Origin: Apostichopus japonicus
Lineage: Eukaryota; Echinodermata; Holothuroidea; Aspidochirotida; Stichopodidae
Length of the DNA stretch: 64,000 nt
Direction: 5' to 3'
Assembly (NCBI RefSeq): GCF_037975245.1
Contig: NC_092576.1
Location: 7,871,501-7,935,500, forward strand
A program made the position numbers and the translations under genes. How positions within the stretch are numbered: position 1 is the first letter of the stretch; each line of letters starts with the position of its first letter. Below are positions 11,341 through 22,753 of the stretch, piece after piece. The notes below the pieces were generated by a model. It was not told the DNA's origin and did no database searches. It was given only the letters and a program-made list of their open reading frames with translations.

Positions 11341-12659
11341 TCTGAGTCATCCTTTTCCCTGTGGTTGCTTAGCAACCCAGATAGAAAGAAAAGCACAGTC
11401 AGAGTTAACCCCCCCCCCCCCTCCCATTGACTAAGTGTGCACTGCAAGCAGGCCTCAAATTTCACAATTTGTAGTTCAAGGCCACTTGAATGGGGCAAAA
11501 TTTTAAAGGGCACCAAGGCCACAAGGTAAGGCACCAAGGCCAGCTTGCATCTTAAAGAAGGGCAACAAGGCCATACAGATTGACAGATTTCACAATCAGA
11601 TGGTCCAAAAGCTCCCACAGAATGAACAAAATTAAGTTTGTTTCAAGTTATGTAATACACATGTCTTTTATTCTTTGACATCTCAGTGAAGTGAAAATGG
11701 AATCATGTAGAAGATAAAATATGGTGTAAATTTTGGAAAATTTACTACTCTAAATTGCAGAATCACACAAAGTCACAATCCAATCGAATCTCACCCTTCC
11801 CTCTTTTTATTCCCCAGGAGATACAAGGAAAGGCCTAGTCCCATAATTCTTCAGTTATGGAATGCACCAATGTTGCAGACTATAACTAGTATAAAAGATA
11901 TTATTTAAAAATTCTGAATTTAATTTTAGCTTGTTACAATCGACATAGATGTGATTGGACAGACATTTATGGTAAAATATCAATTAGTAGTTCACTTAAA
12001 AAATTACTAAGAAGAGAAAGAATTTGATTTTAATGCAATGTGTTAAGGACATTTGCTTTATACCAAAAAAACACAAAACTGTCTTTAAATTACATAATTA
12101 GTTTAACAATTCAAAAACTTTGTTCAATTTCACACTTATAACCATTGGACGGACACCACAGTTACAAGAGAATTAATGGCCAGGCCATGCCCCTCATAAA
12201 TGTGCATGACATTAATTGCATCACACATCAGCATGTGTAGCTAGGCTTCCTACCAATATCACCATATCAAGTTTTTTTTGAGAAATTCCACCTTTTGATT
12301 GCCAAGTTATTGCAGTATAAATATTTTACCCTTTGACCTCATTAATACACATGATGTAGGCATTAAACTTAATAGTGTTCATCTCTAGGCCACCAAACCA
12401 CTATGTATAGTACAGTATTAATCAATAGCTCCCTTGTCAAGTAAATGGTGCATACAAACTTATGTTACATAAATTATGCTAAGCCCACCTCATCAATATG
12501 AATGAGGTGAAATTCACATCAGCAAGTTTAGGCTACCTACCAATCTAACCATACCAAGTTTGAAGATATATCTGACATGTGCTTGACAAGTCATTGCAAT
12601 TTGATGTTTGACCCTCTGACCTCATTAATATTCATGTATATTATATAAGCCCCTACCAA
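11341..12659. other. Non-genic stretch
   Basis: No gene or complete element is recognised. A poly-C run lies at about 11409-11421, and between 11461 and 11580 the phrase AAGGCCA recurs irregularly. The frames here show no family motif. Confidence 0.4.
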
Positions 12660-12815
12660 AATTCCAGATCTGGCTTTATATCTGGTTGTAATCTGGCCCT
12701 ACCAAGCCTTTATCTGGCCATATAAAGCCAGTTATAACTGGATGTAGAGTTAATCCAGATATGCAGATAAAGTATTTGGCCATATAAAGCCAGATATAAC
12801 TGGATATAGATGGAA
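12660..12815. repeat. AT-rich minisatellite of ATCTGG/CCAGAT words
   Basis: ATCTGGCCATATAAAGCC and ATAACTGGATATAGA variants repeat at about 30-40 bp spacing. The related array at 14895-15390 uses the same words. Confidence 0.7.
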
Positions 12816-14178
12816 AATACAATGGGGTCCTCGGTCTGAATGTAATACAAACATGCGTGTGTCTGTGTGTCTGTGTGTGCGTCTGTGACACTAGCTTGGG
12901 TACACTGTAACTCAACAAGGGGAAGTTGGACTTAACTCAAACTTGGTATATAGATCCGCCATAGTGAGGTGTGCCCAATTTTTTTGGTGCCTGTGAAGGT
13001 CACCGAAGGTCAGGGGCCAAAAACACAAAATATTAAAACTGCAATAACTCCCAGTGCTTAAGTGTGACACGGTTGATATTTTGGGACAAGTTGTGAACTG
13101 GTTAGGGAAACATTTCGAAACTTAACATTAATGTGATCCAAGGTCACCAAAGGTCAATTAATGTTAAAAAAACAAGTATTTTTGCGATAACTTGAGAACA
13201 AATTGTCCGTTAGGGTTGAGAGTTGCTTCAATGTAATCCAATTGTCGACTCGCATCTGGGTGACTTTTGACCTCAATTTGACCTCTGGTGACCTTTAAGT
13301 GTTTCTGGGATTTTTACAGTTTCGATGCTATTTTCAAAGGTACCTTCTGATCATATATGTCAATGGGTTGACCCCCAGGGTTGGGTTGACCTTTGTGTGT
13401 GAAGTTATAATGGGGTCAAAGTTTTCGGTCAGAGTTAGGATGGCTGTACATACTTCAAAGTTCAAAAAGTTAATGTTTAGACATTTATAATTAACTCCCA
13501 GTGCCAAGGTCTGACACGATTGATATTTTGGGACAAGTTGTGAATGGGGTGGTGGAACATGCATTTTAAAACTTAATGGTCATGTGATCTGAGGTCACCA
13601 ATGTCATCATATCTGTTGACCCGCTTGTAGGTGACCTTATATTTCTTACATTTTCGACGCCATATTCAGATCTCAAAGGTGCCTTCTGATCAAAACTCCG
13701 ATCACAATTTGTGATCATAAAAGTGCTGGCTATAGTGTTGGTTACTTATGGGTACATGTAGGACCACAATTACTTGGACTATTTGAGCTCAATCTTTCTA
13801 TGGTAATATTATGTGTATTGTCATATACCCCTACACAAGGAACCACAGTGCCATTGGGCTCTTGTTTTACTCATATTCAGTCAGAATAATATTACTTTTT
13901 CTATTTCACTAGTTCAATTTGATTTATTGTGGGTTATATTACTTTGTGGTTGGCAAATAAAGTGATGTCCGTTCGATATCGATCGGAGTTTGAGCAGTTA
14001 TTTCGGGTATAATGGGAAGATTACACTCCTATAGGCGGTTACGCATACAATGGAAGTTTTATATTTAATTAACTGTATGTAACCACGACTTCAACTTCCC
14101 TTAATATTCGGTTCGTATCCCGTAACGTTAACAATTCCTGAACGTTTCCTTATTTAAGTATATTATTTAATCAAGATT
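12816..14178. other. Non-genic stretch with duplicated GGTCA-rich segments
   Basis: The phrase TGATATTTTGGGACAAGTTGTGA occurs twice, near 13074 and 13521, followed each time by GTGATC..AGGTCACCAA. A segment of about 450 bp is therefore duplicated in degenerate form. No gene is seen. Confidence 0.5.
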
Positions 14179-14288
14179 GGGCGAAATGACCAAGCTTGTT
14201 TGGCGAAATGACCAGGCTGGTTGGGCGAAATGGTAAAGTTGGGCGAAATGGCAGTTGGGCGAAATGGTTGTTGGGCGAAGTGACCAGC
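14179..14288. repeat. TGGGCGAAATGRCC-type minisatellite
   Basis: The core GGGCGAAATG occurs about six times with spacing shrinking from about 29 to about 14-17 bp along the array. No coding content. Confidence 0.85.
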
Positions 14289-14364
14289 TTCCAACCACGA
14301 GTAGCTCTAGAGAAAGGATGACTCAGAGGGTAATTAAGTGTGGAGCCTGCTTGTGAACAAAGGA

Positions 14365-14735
14365 TGTGTATTGTTACTCTGGGAGTGAGATAGGGAAGGA
14401 AGTGTACACATGGTAGGGTTAGAGAGCAGAAGGAAGTTTAGAGAGGATTGGTATATTAAGAAAAGGTGATGGAGTTTCTTCAAAAAATAACCAGATTGAT
14501 GTCAGGACATTGGCAAAGGATTCTATAGTGAACTGAACAGTCAGAAGTAAGGAAGACATTTTTGGGAACAGATGGAAACATATTTTGGGACTGAACTTCG
14601 ATACTGAATGGAACATCGCCCTCCTTGAACTTATTTATTAAAGCAAATATATTAAATAAAAGAAAAGCACAATGCAATATAGTATCAACAGGACCACAGA
14701 AGAATGAAGAACTCAACCTTCAAGTATTAATTTTA
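14365..14735 (-). repeat. Dispersed repeat, uninterrupted inverted copy of 10585-11340
   Basis: On the minus strand it carries the same ordered words as the 10.6-11.3 kb copy, including the continuous phrase TTCTTCTGTGGTCCTGT that the hAT element splits there. It is therefore the empty-site reference for that insertion. Confidence 0.7.
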
Positions 14736-14894
14736 AGTGTACTAGTGGTGCCGTGCGATGTAATATGATTTACCTGGGCCCAAAATTTGAATATACATAC
14801 TTAAATATCAATTTGCAAATGTTTTGGTAAGGTATATACTCTGGCACAGATGTAGCCATTTGTTTTAACTAGTTCAATCTGGATTTACTGTATC

Positions 14895-15390
14895 ATAATA
14901 TGGGAGAGTAATGGAATTGCCAAGGGCAATATATGGATGTGGCATATATGAGCCAGATAAGTAACGGGCCAGATATGGATTTGCCATGTATACACCAGAT
15001 ATGGATTTCTAGTTAATGGGCCAGATATGGATGTGCCATATATGGGCCAGATATGGATTTGCCATATATGAGCCAAATATGGATTTTAGATATGGATTTT
15101 CCATATATATGAGCCAGATATGGATTGCCATATATTAGCCACATATGGATCTGCTATATATGAGCCAGATATGGATTTGCCATATATGGGCCAGATTTGG
15201 ATTTGTCATATATGGACCATATCTGGTCCAGATAAAAAGTGACCCATATAAAGTTTTATCTGAGGCAGATATGGCCTTTATCTTATATGAAGTTCTATCT
15301 GCCCAATTCTTGTTATGGTCAGATATAAAGTCCATGGCACAATTATGGGCCAGATACAAATTGCTATCATTTGGCCATATATGGAATTTG
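14895..15390. repeat. AGCCAGATATGGATTTGCC minisatellite
   Basis: Units of roughly 27-35 bp built from GCCAGATATGGATTTGCCAT and ATATATGAGCC repeat about ten times, degrading toward 15390. Frames across it translate into periodic peptides on both strands and are not genes. Confidence 0.9.
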
Positions 15391-16087
15391 AGTAAGGGAG
15401 TATAAGAATATATTCAAAGTACAAAGTACCAATAAAGACAAAGAGACACCTCTTATTTTATATATAATTCTTATATTCATTGAATGAGCAAAATTTATTT
15501 CAATTGATCTTCATTCTCATAATGTACTTTCCAATTATTTTAGCAACACCTATTTGTGGGAGTTGAGTCCGTCCATTTTTGTACAAGAAAAAAACTGTCA
15601 TTATTTTTCAAAGAAAAAAAAATGAACAAATTAAAAAATATTATCTTTTTTATTTCAAATGCATGAGTTGTTCAAATTAATGACAAAGACTTGTAATTAT
15701 TTAAAGCACACAGCAGTACAGTGTACTTCAAACTGACTATACTGGTCTGGACTATCAAACTGTGAAAATCCTTAAATTTTGGTTATACTTAAAATTCTAC
15801 ATTGTAAGAAATTTATACTCATAATTAAGGTAAGAAAACCTCACAACTCTCACATGGTTATGTTATAATAATTATCACCAAAACTCTTCTCCATGATGTG
15901 CAGTACATGGAGTTTTCTTTGGGGGAGGGGGATGGGGGATATGGAAAAAAATTAAAATCAGATATGCTTATGCAATGAACATGATGCTTTGCACTGCACT
16001 GTGTTATATGAAAATTATCTTAAATGTCTTTTGCATTCATGCTAAAACTATTCTTTACAATTTAAACAGAACATAGTTGGACAAAAG
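15391..16087. other. 5' flank of Ig gene copy 1
   Basis: From about 15776 the sequence is alignable with 39258 onward (TTCTACATT, AAATTTATACT, AAAACCTCACA), so the recognisable tandem duplication begins here. Just before the start codon both copies have an AG-ending tract followed by the AGTTGGACAA phrase. This may mark a 3' splice site of a 5' untranslated intron (inference). Confidence 0.5.
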
Positions 16088-16151
16088 ATGCATATCCTTA
16101 GATGCTATTTGGTTGTCATTTTACTCCTTTATTCTACCTGTACTGATGCAG
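16088..16151 (+). CDS. Ig gene copy 1, exon 1: signal peptide
   Basis: ATG followed by a hydrophobic core (residues 4-15, LRCYLVVILLLY) and CTDAG gives a normal secretory leader of about 20 residues. The exon ends in phase 1 at CAG|GTAGGT. Copy 2 has the same exon at 39422-39485. Confidence 0.75.
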
Positions 16152-16640
16152 GTAGGTGACTCTTTGACCTTTCACCCCGTAGTTTGTACAATATTTATCT
16201 GTGTACAGTGGGACGTTGATTTGGTTATCTTATGGTTAAAGCTCCATCATTGATAAAATGCAGTTTAATTGCATTGGGATACAGTCTGTAGCTAGGGAAT
16301 TGATCTTGTTATTACATACTTAACTTTGACAGTCAGCTGCCAGAGTGGAAGATAAGTGGGGTATGATGTCACCTAGCTTAGCTAACCTTTGCCCCAGGTT
16401 TCCTAGGCCCCAACATTTGCTAGATTAAAAAAAGTACTGTAGATGATATCACCAATTCCTCCAACTGATGAGATGAGACCTTTAGATGCAGAAACGTGGC
16501 ACCACTTTTTATGAATCCTATAGGATTACAGACTAAAGTTACATTAGTTCTATTAAGTTTGTATTTTCCAGACCTAGTAGTAGTAGTTTTTAACTTATAG
16601 TATTATATTTAATGGTTTCTTGTTTTAATTTCTCTTGCAG

Positions 16641-16949
16641 GTGGCTCTTGTCAGGAAAATATTTATTTGGAAGTAGCACAGCAAGGTATAGTGTCTTGTC
16701 ACTTTGAAGACTTTGACATTATTGGCTGGATTAATGGTACTGGCGTTGTAAGGAATACTCCCCCATTCATTTACATGGAGGGTTCACATATGTATGGAGA
16801 AGGGTATGAGAGTGGAGACTATGACATGCATCCAAATGGTTCTTTGATCATCAATGAAGTAAAATTGACAAACGAATTTAATTACACAGTTTTATTCGTT
16901 CCTTCTGGTGGTGCAAATGAGTACTTTGAAGTCCCAGTGAAAGTCTATG
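16641..16949 (+). CDS. Ig gene copy 1, exon 2: membrane-distal Ig-like domain
   Basis: 309 bp, bounded by TCTCTTGCAG and ATG|GTAAGT. It encodes a V-like fold with B-strand Cys in VSCHF, C-strand Trp in IIGWI and the EF motif NGSLIINEV. The F-strand position, usually YxC, reads NYTVLF, so the canonical disulphide partner is absent. About 20 residues differ from copy 2, far more than in the other exons. Confidence 0.8.
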
Positions 16950-17641
16950 GTAAGTATTGGCAGCCCTATTGTGTGGATTAATGTTGTGATGCCAGTGGTA
17001 TTGCTGCATATATGTAGCTTTTGCAAGATAACATTGGGCAGATATGTACTTTTGATATGTAACAGATCATTTAAAAACTCTGTTATCATTCCAGACTGTA
17101 TTTAGTATGTACAACTTTCGAAAAATGACTGGACTACTAACATGTAGCCCATTAGGTCAGTTGCTCAAATCCTGTACAACACTTTGTAAGTTAACAAGCT
17201 TGATGGTCTTAAATAACATAATTACAATCTGCAAATTTGTCAAGGAAAATGTTGTTGTCAAGGGTGCTCTGTTGCTGATATGATGATTGAATTGTAAACA
17301 AACATTGTGTTATGGTTTAGATGAATATTTAGGCTTCTACTTAGTACTTGAGGGCGGTATCCATTTTTGTGCAAAACTTGCAGAAATTGGAAAAAAAAGA
17401 TGATATTGATCATTTAACTTTATTATTATTTAATGATTTGAAAGGGAAAAGAAACACATTTTCATTTAAGACATGGTTAGTTTAATTATTCAAGTCTCAT
17501 GTCCACCTTTCATGGAAAAGACCATAATATATACTGTAGGTGTTGTAAAAATCCTGACATGTAAGAAGTAGTCAGGCTGCTCCCTTCTGAACCAAGATTG
17601 CAAAAAAATTTTGTCTTATTTCTGGTATTTCTTACTACCAG

Positions 17642-17971
17642 TTCCACCTGATCCATGGCATCCTGTGGTAAATGGATTAACCAATCAGCAACAAGTTGTC
17701 ATACATGGAAGCCGAAGCGGTTCCATCACCTGCTCAATGGCCGGAGTTAGGCCCAAAGTTGATCTGGAATGGGTGGCCTCACCAGATGAGATAACTCTAG
17801 ATGGTACACCTACTCTGACTAATAACAGTGATGGAACATATGATGTATCTCTTAACTCTAATTTTAGAGTTCTCAGTGGAGCCATGGGAAATGTGGTTTT
17901 CATGTGCAGGGCCACTGGACACAAAGCGGACAATTTCACATCAGAAACTGAAGTTTACTTGCTAAACCAAG
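17642..17971 (+). CDS. Ig gene copy 1, exon 3: second Ig-like domain
   Basis: 330 bp, bounded by TTACTACCAG and CAAG|GTAAGC. It shows B-strand Cys in SITCSM, C-strand Trp in LEWVAS, and F-strand Cys in VVFMCRATG, a standard C-type Ig arrangement. The opening PVVNGLTNQ recurs as PVVNGLYNQ in the next exon, so domains 2 and 3 arose by exon duplication. About four residues differ from copy 2. Confidence 0.85.
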
Positions 17972-18644
17972 GTAAGCATTTGAATGATAAATATGCTGTG
18001 CCTACCTGTACATTGTGAGCCACAGTGCTTGCAAGCCAAGATGTCACTTAATGGATGACTTAATATTTGGTAGGTGGCTGCACCCTTATTGCAACATGTC
18101 AGAATTGGTGGAGGTCAACAGAGGTCAATGTAGACTTTATTGTGTTGTTCATAAAGTGTCAGACCTAAAGAAGATTCATGATGGTGTATCTTTACAAACC
18201 TCAGCACATGTTAGTACAATACTGGTACATATATACTGTCTTGTTTACGATTGGTTTTCACATCTTGCCATTTAAAAGGAAGCTCTTGGAATCTGCATGG
18301 CCGTAAACGATTAGTGTCTCTGCTCTCATCCTTTGCAGCACCTGTTTCCACTTTCTGTTACCTATTTTCCTGTTCTCTTGGTATCACAATAATATAATTT
18401 ACCTTTTATGCCTCCATTGAGAAATGCCTTATATCGACTTAGAGCCCCTACTTTTATGTTTCCATTCGTTAGATAATGTGTTAGTTCTCAATTAAAATCT
18501 TTGCATACATTTTGCAGCCTGAGACTGCAACAAAATTTTGGTTATGAATATGCGTGAAAATGCAATGGTAGAAGGAACCTGTTTCACCCAAAACCTTCAT
18601 AATTTTCATTCATTCTATTTTTTATATTTGATTTTTTTTTTCAG

Positions 18645-18977
18645 ATCTCCAACCTGTAGTAAATGGATTGTACAACCAGAAACATATTATCCTTGATGTA
18701 AACAGAGAAGGTGAAGTTAGTTGCGCCAGTCAGAGAGTTTCAGAAAATGTCTCTTTAGAATTGTCTATCATCCCCCCTCTTTCATCAGATGAGATATCAC
18801 AGGAGACTACATCGTCTAGAAGTCACAATAAGGATGGAACCTTCAACATCAAATGCAGCTCACACTTTCGAGTCCTCAGTCTGTCCATGGAACGAATTAC
18901 TCTGGAATGTAGAGTCTTCGATCGCACAACTAATACGTCCCTAGACGTCACTACAGTGGAACTGTTTTTGCCAGAAT
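18645..18977 (+). CDS. Ig gene copy 1, exon 4: third Ig-like domain
   Basis: 333 bp after TTTTTTTTTCAG. Core cysteines are in EVSCASQ and TLECRVF; the C-strand Trp is replaced (LELSI). It is placed to end at GAAT|GTTAGT, a phase-1 donor, because this keeps the phase of all other exons. Without splicing, the same bases would read as an immediate stop. Confidence 0.75.
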
Positions 18978-19770
18978 GTTAGTTCTGTTGAGTAAATACT
19001 TATATGCCTTTAACTGGTTTTGATCACAAATGTATACCACTGAAATTATAAAAGCATAACATTTTGCATTTGTGGCATGACTTGGCTTGTAAACATGGTA
19101 CCTCAAATTATCTGGTGGATGAGTTTTATATTTGGTATGTAGATTCACCTTATTGATTTCAAGGAATGTGTAGTGATCCGTGGAGGATAAGTTCATTTGA
19201 TGCAAACAGGTCAGTCTGGAAACTTTGCAAAAGTGATAACAGAAAAAGTGAAGCCTGTATGAACTCCATACTTCGTATGCAGATCTCTTTTAGTAAGTTC
19301 AAGAACTCAATCAAATTTAGTGGAGGTCAAAGGTCACTTGGTGTCATGGTAGGTCAAATTCTGAAAACTTTGTAAACAATAACTTACAAAGTGAGGCGTC
19401 ATATGTAGATCTCTCTTGGTGAGTACAAGAACAATATTGATATTGGCATAGGTTGAATGTCATTTTAGGTAAAAAATTAAAGCTTGGATAAAGTTCATAC
19501 TTGGTAGAGGCTCCTTCATATTAAGTACAAGATCCGTATAGTTTTCTACAGGTGTCAAAGGTGAACTGAGGTTGACAAAGGTCAAAGTCTGCAAGGCTTA
19601 TTAGCAATATTAAACAGTAGTGGTTCTCTACATTCATGTGATGTTCTTAACTTAACTCCATTAATATATGGTATATTGGAGTTGCACCAGGAACTATACT
19701 CTGACGTCACATTCAGTATTATTGAACTTTCCTCTTTGACAGATCCAGAAAGTGATTGTACTTCGCAGTG

Positions 19771-21663
19771 CCCTTACCCAACACGAATAACTATTAAGTA
19801 TTCGCTTAGTATTCGCTAAGTATTCGAATAGCTATATAGTTGGTATTTCAAAAATTTAAGCATTCAGACTTTAGAATAACTAATTGAATACTTAAAATAA
19901 CTATTCCAATAGGTATTCGAATACTTCTTTCCTTCGAATGCTTAGAGAATGCTAAATATAGCTATTCCAATAAGTATTCGAACACCTATTTCATTGAATG
20001 CCTATTCGAATACTTATTTCCATTTGTAAGATGGTCAGCTCTTACATAAAGTTTTGTTTTGTACCATAGTTTTACTTGTTTAGGTGCATTGTGCACTGAA
20101 CAGAGGGGCTATACATTTGTACAGTATATTTGTATGTTGTCTTGTGGATTAAAACCTCTACACTTCTACCTCTTCTAGGTTGCTAGGCAACTATCTTGTT
20201 CTTCCTGGAAATTAGCTCTCACAGGAAATGGGGTCTGTGTGTGTATATTTTAGTAACAAAGGGAGTTTTGTGAGGGGTATAAGGAGTTAGGCAGTTGGCT
20301 ATAAGTATCTGAGCAAGGCAGTTGCAAAAGAAGAGAAAGATAGTTTTAATGGCTGGATAGTTTGTTTTAAACCTTAATTTACATAGTTCAAGTTACTGTA
20401 GTCCTTATCATTTTATGGAAGTTGTGATATTCAACTGACAGTCTGGGACACTATTTTATTATAAAGGATATTATTTTACAATAAAGTATATTCCGGGACA
20501 CCATTTCTTATAAAGGACATTATTTTACTACAGAGGATATTGACATTAGTTTACTGAAGGATACCCTGCGACACCATTGCTTATAAATTGAAGGATAATA
20601 CTTTGTTGGGATCGGACATTCATAATACCATTTATTGTGTTTAACTATTTCTGATGTTTTGGAATATCTGATGTCGTGGAAGATATGATGTCGTAGAATA
20701 CTTGATGTCACCAGCAGGCCAACTCACCAGAACAGACTTTTAAATTAAGTGTATTTACTTTAACATTTGGGTGTGACCTCACGACTGTAAGTTATTTTAT
20801 TTAATTCTTTGACTGGGCCCAGATCAGCTGAATATTGTTTGTTATTCATAATTATAATTTCTTTTGATCCAATCCGGTTGAGTTTTCCAGTTTTGATGTA
20901 TCTGCTCTGTGTTTGGTCTTCCAACCAAACCCAGAGTTCTCTGATCAAGAACAAACATTTTTTTTAGTGGCTAACACACTTTGAACAGCGCAAAAATATT
21001 TGAAATATACCGCGGAGGATTTAATAGCTGAAGCGTTTCCAAAATTTCATCGATCATATTCATAAGACCTACTGTTTTAGTATTCTGTGCTTAATACTCC
21101 ATTTCAAATAGATATTTATTCCTTGTGAATGTTATTCAACATTTAATAGCAGATTTAATCAAGAAGCTAGGACAACAAGCTGGCCAAATTCCTAACTCTC
21201 CTTACTTGGAACTAATTAGCATACAAGTATTCAATAAGTATTCAAGTTAGTATTCAGAAACCTGTTAAGCCTTCATAACATAACTAATTAGCATACAAGT
21301 ATTCGAATACTAGCGAATAAGTATTCGAATAACTATAAGTATTCGTCAGAGCCGAATTATTTAAATGAGCGAATACTTATATGTAAATGAGCTAAGTATT
21401 CAAATAGCTATTCCAAAAGCTACTCGAATACCTATTCGAATAGCTATTTGAAGAGCTATTCGAATACCTATTCGAATACCTAACAGGTATTCGAATACTT
21501 AACTCATTTACATAATTCGGCTCTGACGAAGGCTTATAGTTATTCGTATTAGTATTCGAATACTTATTTTGTACTGTGTGTTATATGGTAGATTTTCTGA
21601 ATACTAAGGAAATCTTTGAATACTTATCGAATACTTATCGAATATATTCGTGTTAGGTAAGGG
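19771..21663. mobile_element. 1.9-kb terminal-inverted-repeat element inside exon 5
   Basis: The termini CCCTTACCCAACACGAATA and TATTCGTGTTAGGTAAGGG are inverted with one mismatch. The flanks repeat TG (19769-19770 and 21664-21665), and copy 2 shows the empty site CGCAGTGGTCACC at 43347-43359. About 250 bp at the left and 440 bp at the right are dense palindromic ATTCGAATA/AAGTATTCG words, giving strong foldback potential. The middle has no recognisable transposase. A 2-bp TG duplication does not clearly identify a superfamily. Confidence 0.85.
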
Positions 21664-22637
21664 TGGTCACCAGGTCTGAACACATTAATACTTCTCTTAA
21701 TGAATGGTGAGTGAAAACATTAATTAAATGTGAAGATTTATAACTTGTATTAAACTAGATAACAAGTATAGAAGATCCAAGGTATTGTATTGCACCAGTA
21801 TCTTCAGTTAAGACCATTCACTGACCTCATTTCCATTACATTATCAAAACCATTTCCACATTCTGTATGTATGGACCTCATCAGGATACTCACACAGTAT
21901 AATGAAGCTTGTGCAGTGTAGAATGAAATAAGACATACAGCATTGACGGCGGTAGACACTTTTGAAGTTGCGTCTGTCCACCACTATTTTTCCATCATCA
22001 ATTTCCCACTACAACTAGAGATGAATCAGCATGCAAGAAAAAGGCTAAGCCATTAACAGAAAAACTTATTCTGGTGCACTTGTACTTGAAGCTTGATGAT
22101 AGAATATGTTATATTAATTTCAAGGATGTAACACAATCTGCAAATGATCCAGATACAACAAAATGTCTGATATTTCCCTTTTTCCTTAACATGAATAAAA
22201 ACGTATCTCTATAGGTACGCATGTATGATAGGTATGCCCAAATACCACGAGCACTGGAAAAGCCATGAAAAGCTGCCTTGGAATGGTCATGGCAAAGATA
22301 CATACAGCAAAATTGCATGTATACTAAAATGATGATTTCATTAAGTACAATGCATCGGTAAGTGAACGTTCATAAGTAGAGTAAAGATAAATTGGCCTCT
22401 CTGTAAGTGGATGTTGCCATCAAGGATGGTAACTTAGTTTGCCCCATACAGTAAGTCATGCAATCTCCCATTACATAATTCAATCAACTTTTTGTATATA
22501 TTTAAGGCTGTAGTTGTGAAGTACAAGTTGTCCAGTGAGTAGTGTTAGATCATTAGATCATCTCTATAATGTGGACTCATACCGTTGTGCTTCTTCTCTT
22601 GTTTTTTTTTTTTTTTTTTGCATTCTTTTTTCTCCAG

Positions 22638-22753
22638 TTTTTCTTATCTGGGGCTTCATCACTTTGAAGAAAAGCTGGGAGTCAGTAAAATTCTTTAGTT
22701 ATATTTTGCATATATGTGTTTTACGAAAGTGTACGATGAACTGTTTTATATGA
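22638..22753 (+). CDS. Ig gene copy 1, last exon with shifted tail
   Basis: After TTTCTCCAG the exon continues the membrane helix (VFLIWGFITLKK). An 8-bp shortage relative to copy 2 shifts the frame, so the tail becomes SWESVKFF and about 20 more residues to a TGA. It is only reached if the transposon upstream is spliced out or absent. Confidence 0.5.

Larger units (their letters stand above)
16088..22753 (+). pseudogene. Ig-superfamily receptor gene, copy 1, broken in transmembrane exon
   Basis: The gene model has a signal-peptide exon (16088-16151), three Ig exons (16641-16949, 17642-17971, 18645-18977), a first transmembrane exon split by an element (19743-19770 and 21666-21706) and a last exon (22638-22753). 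Exon junctions are GT-AG and internal exons are phase 1 on both sides, as in many Ig domains. The encoded type I membrane protein would face outward, with many N-glycosylation sequons (NGT, NGS, NYT, NNS, NFT, NVS, NTS). A 1893-bp transposon lies in exon 5. Reading through gives about 16 element-encoded residues after SDCTSQ and then a stop, so a secreted protein is possible. Exon 6 is 8 bp shorter than in copy 2, changing the tail frame. It could be a pseudogene or a newly soluble paralogue; RNA would decide. Confidence 0.75.

Noticed and set aside
10942-11430. 162-residue plus-strand frame
   Set aside because: It spans the end of a hAT element, a poly-C tract and a dispersed repeat; no motif or splice context.
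17685-17939. Minus-strand frame over Ig exon 3 (and its twin at 40830-41084)
   Set aside because: It is the antisense shadow of a conserved coding exon.
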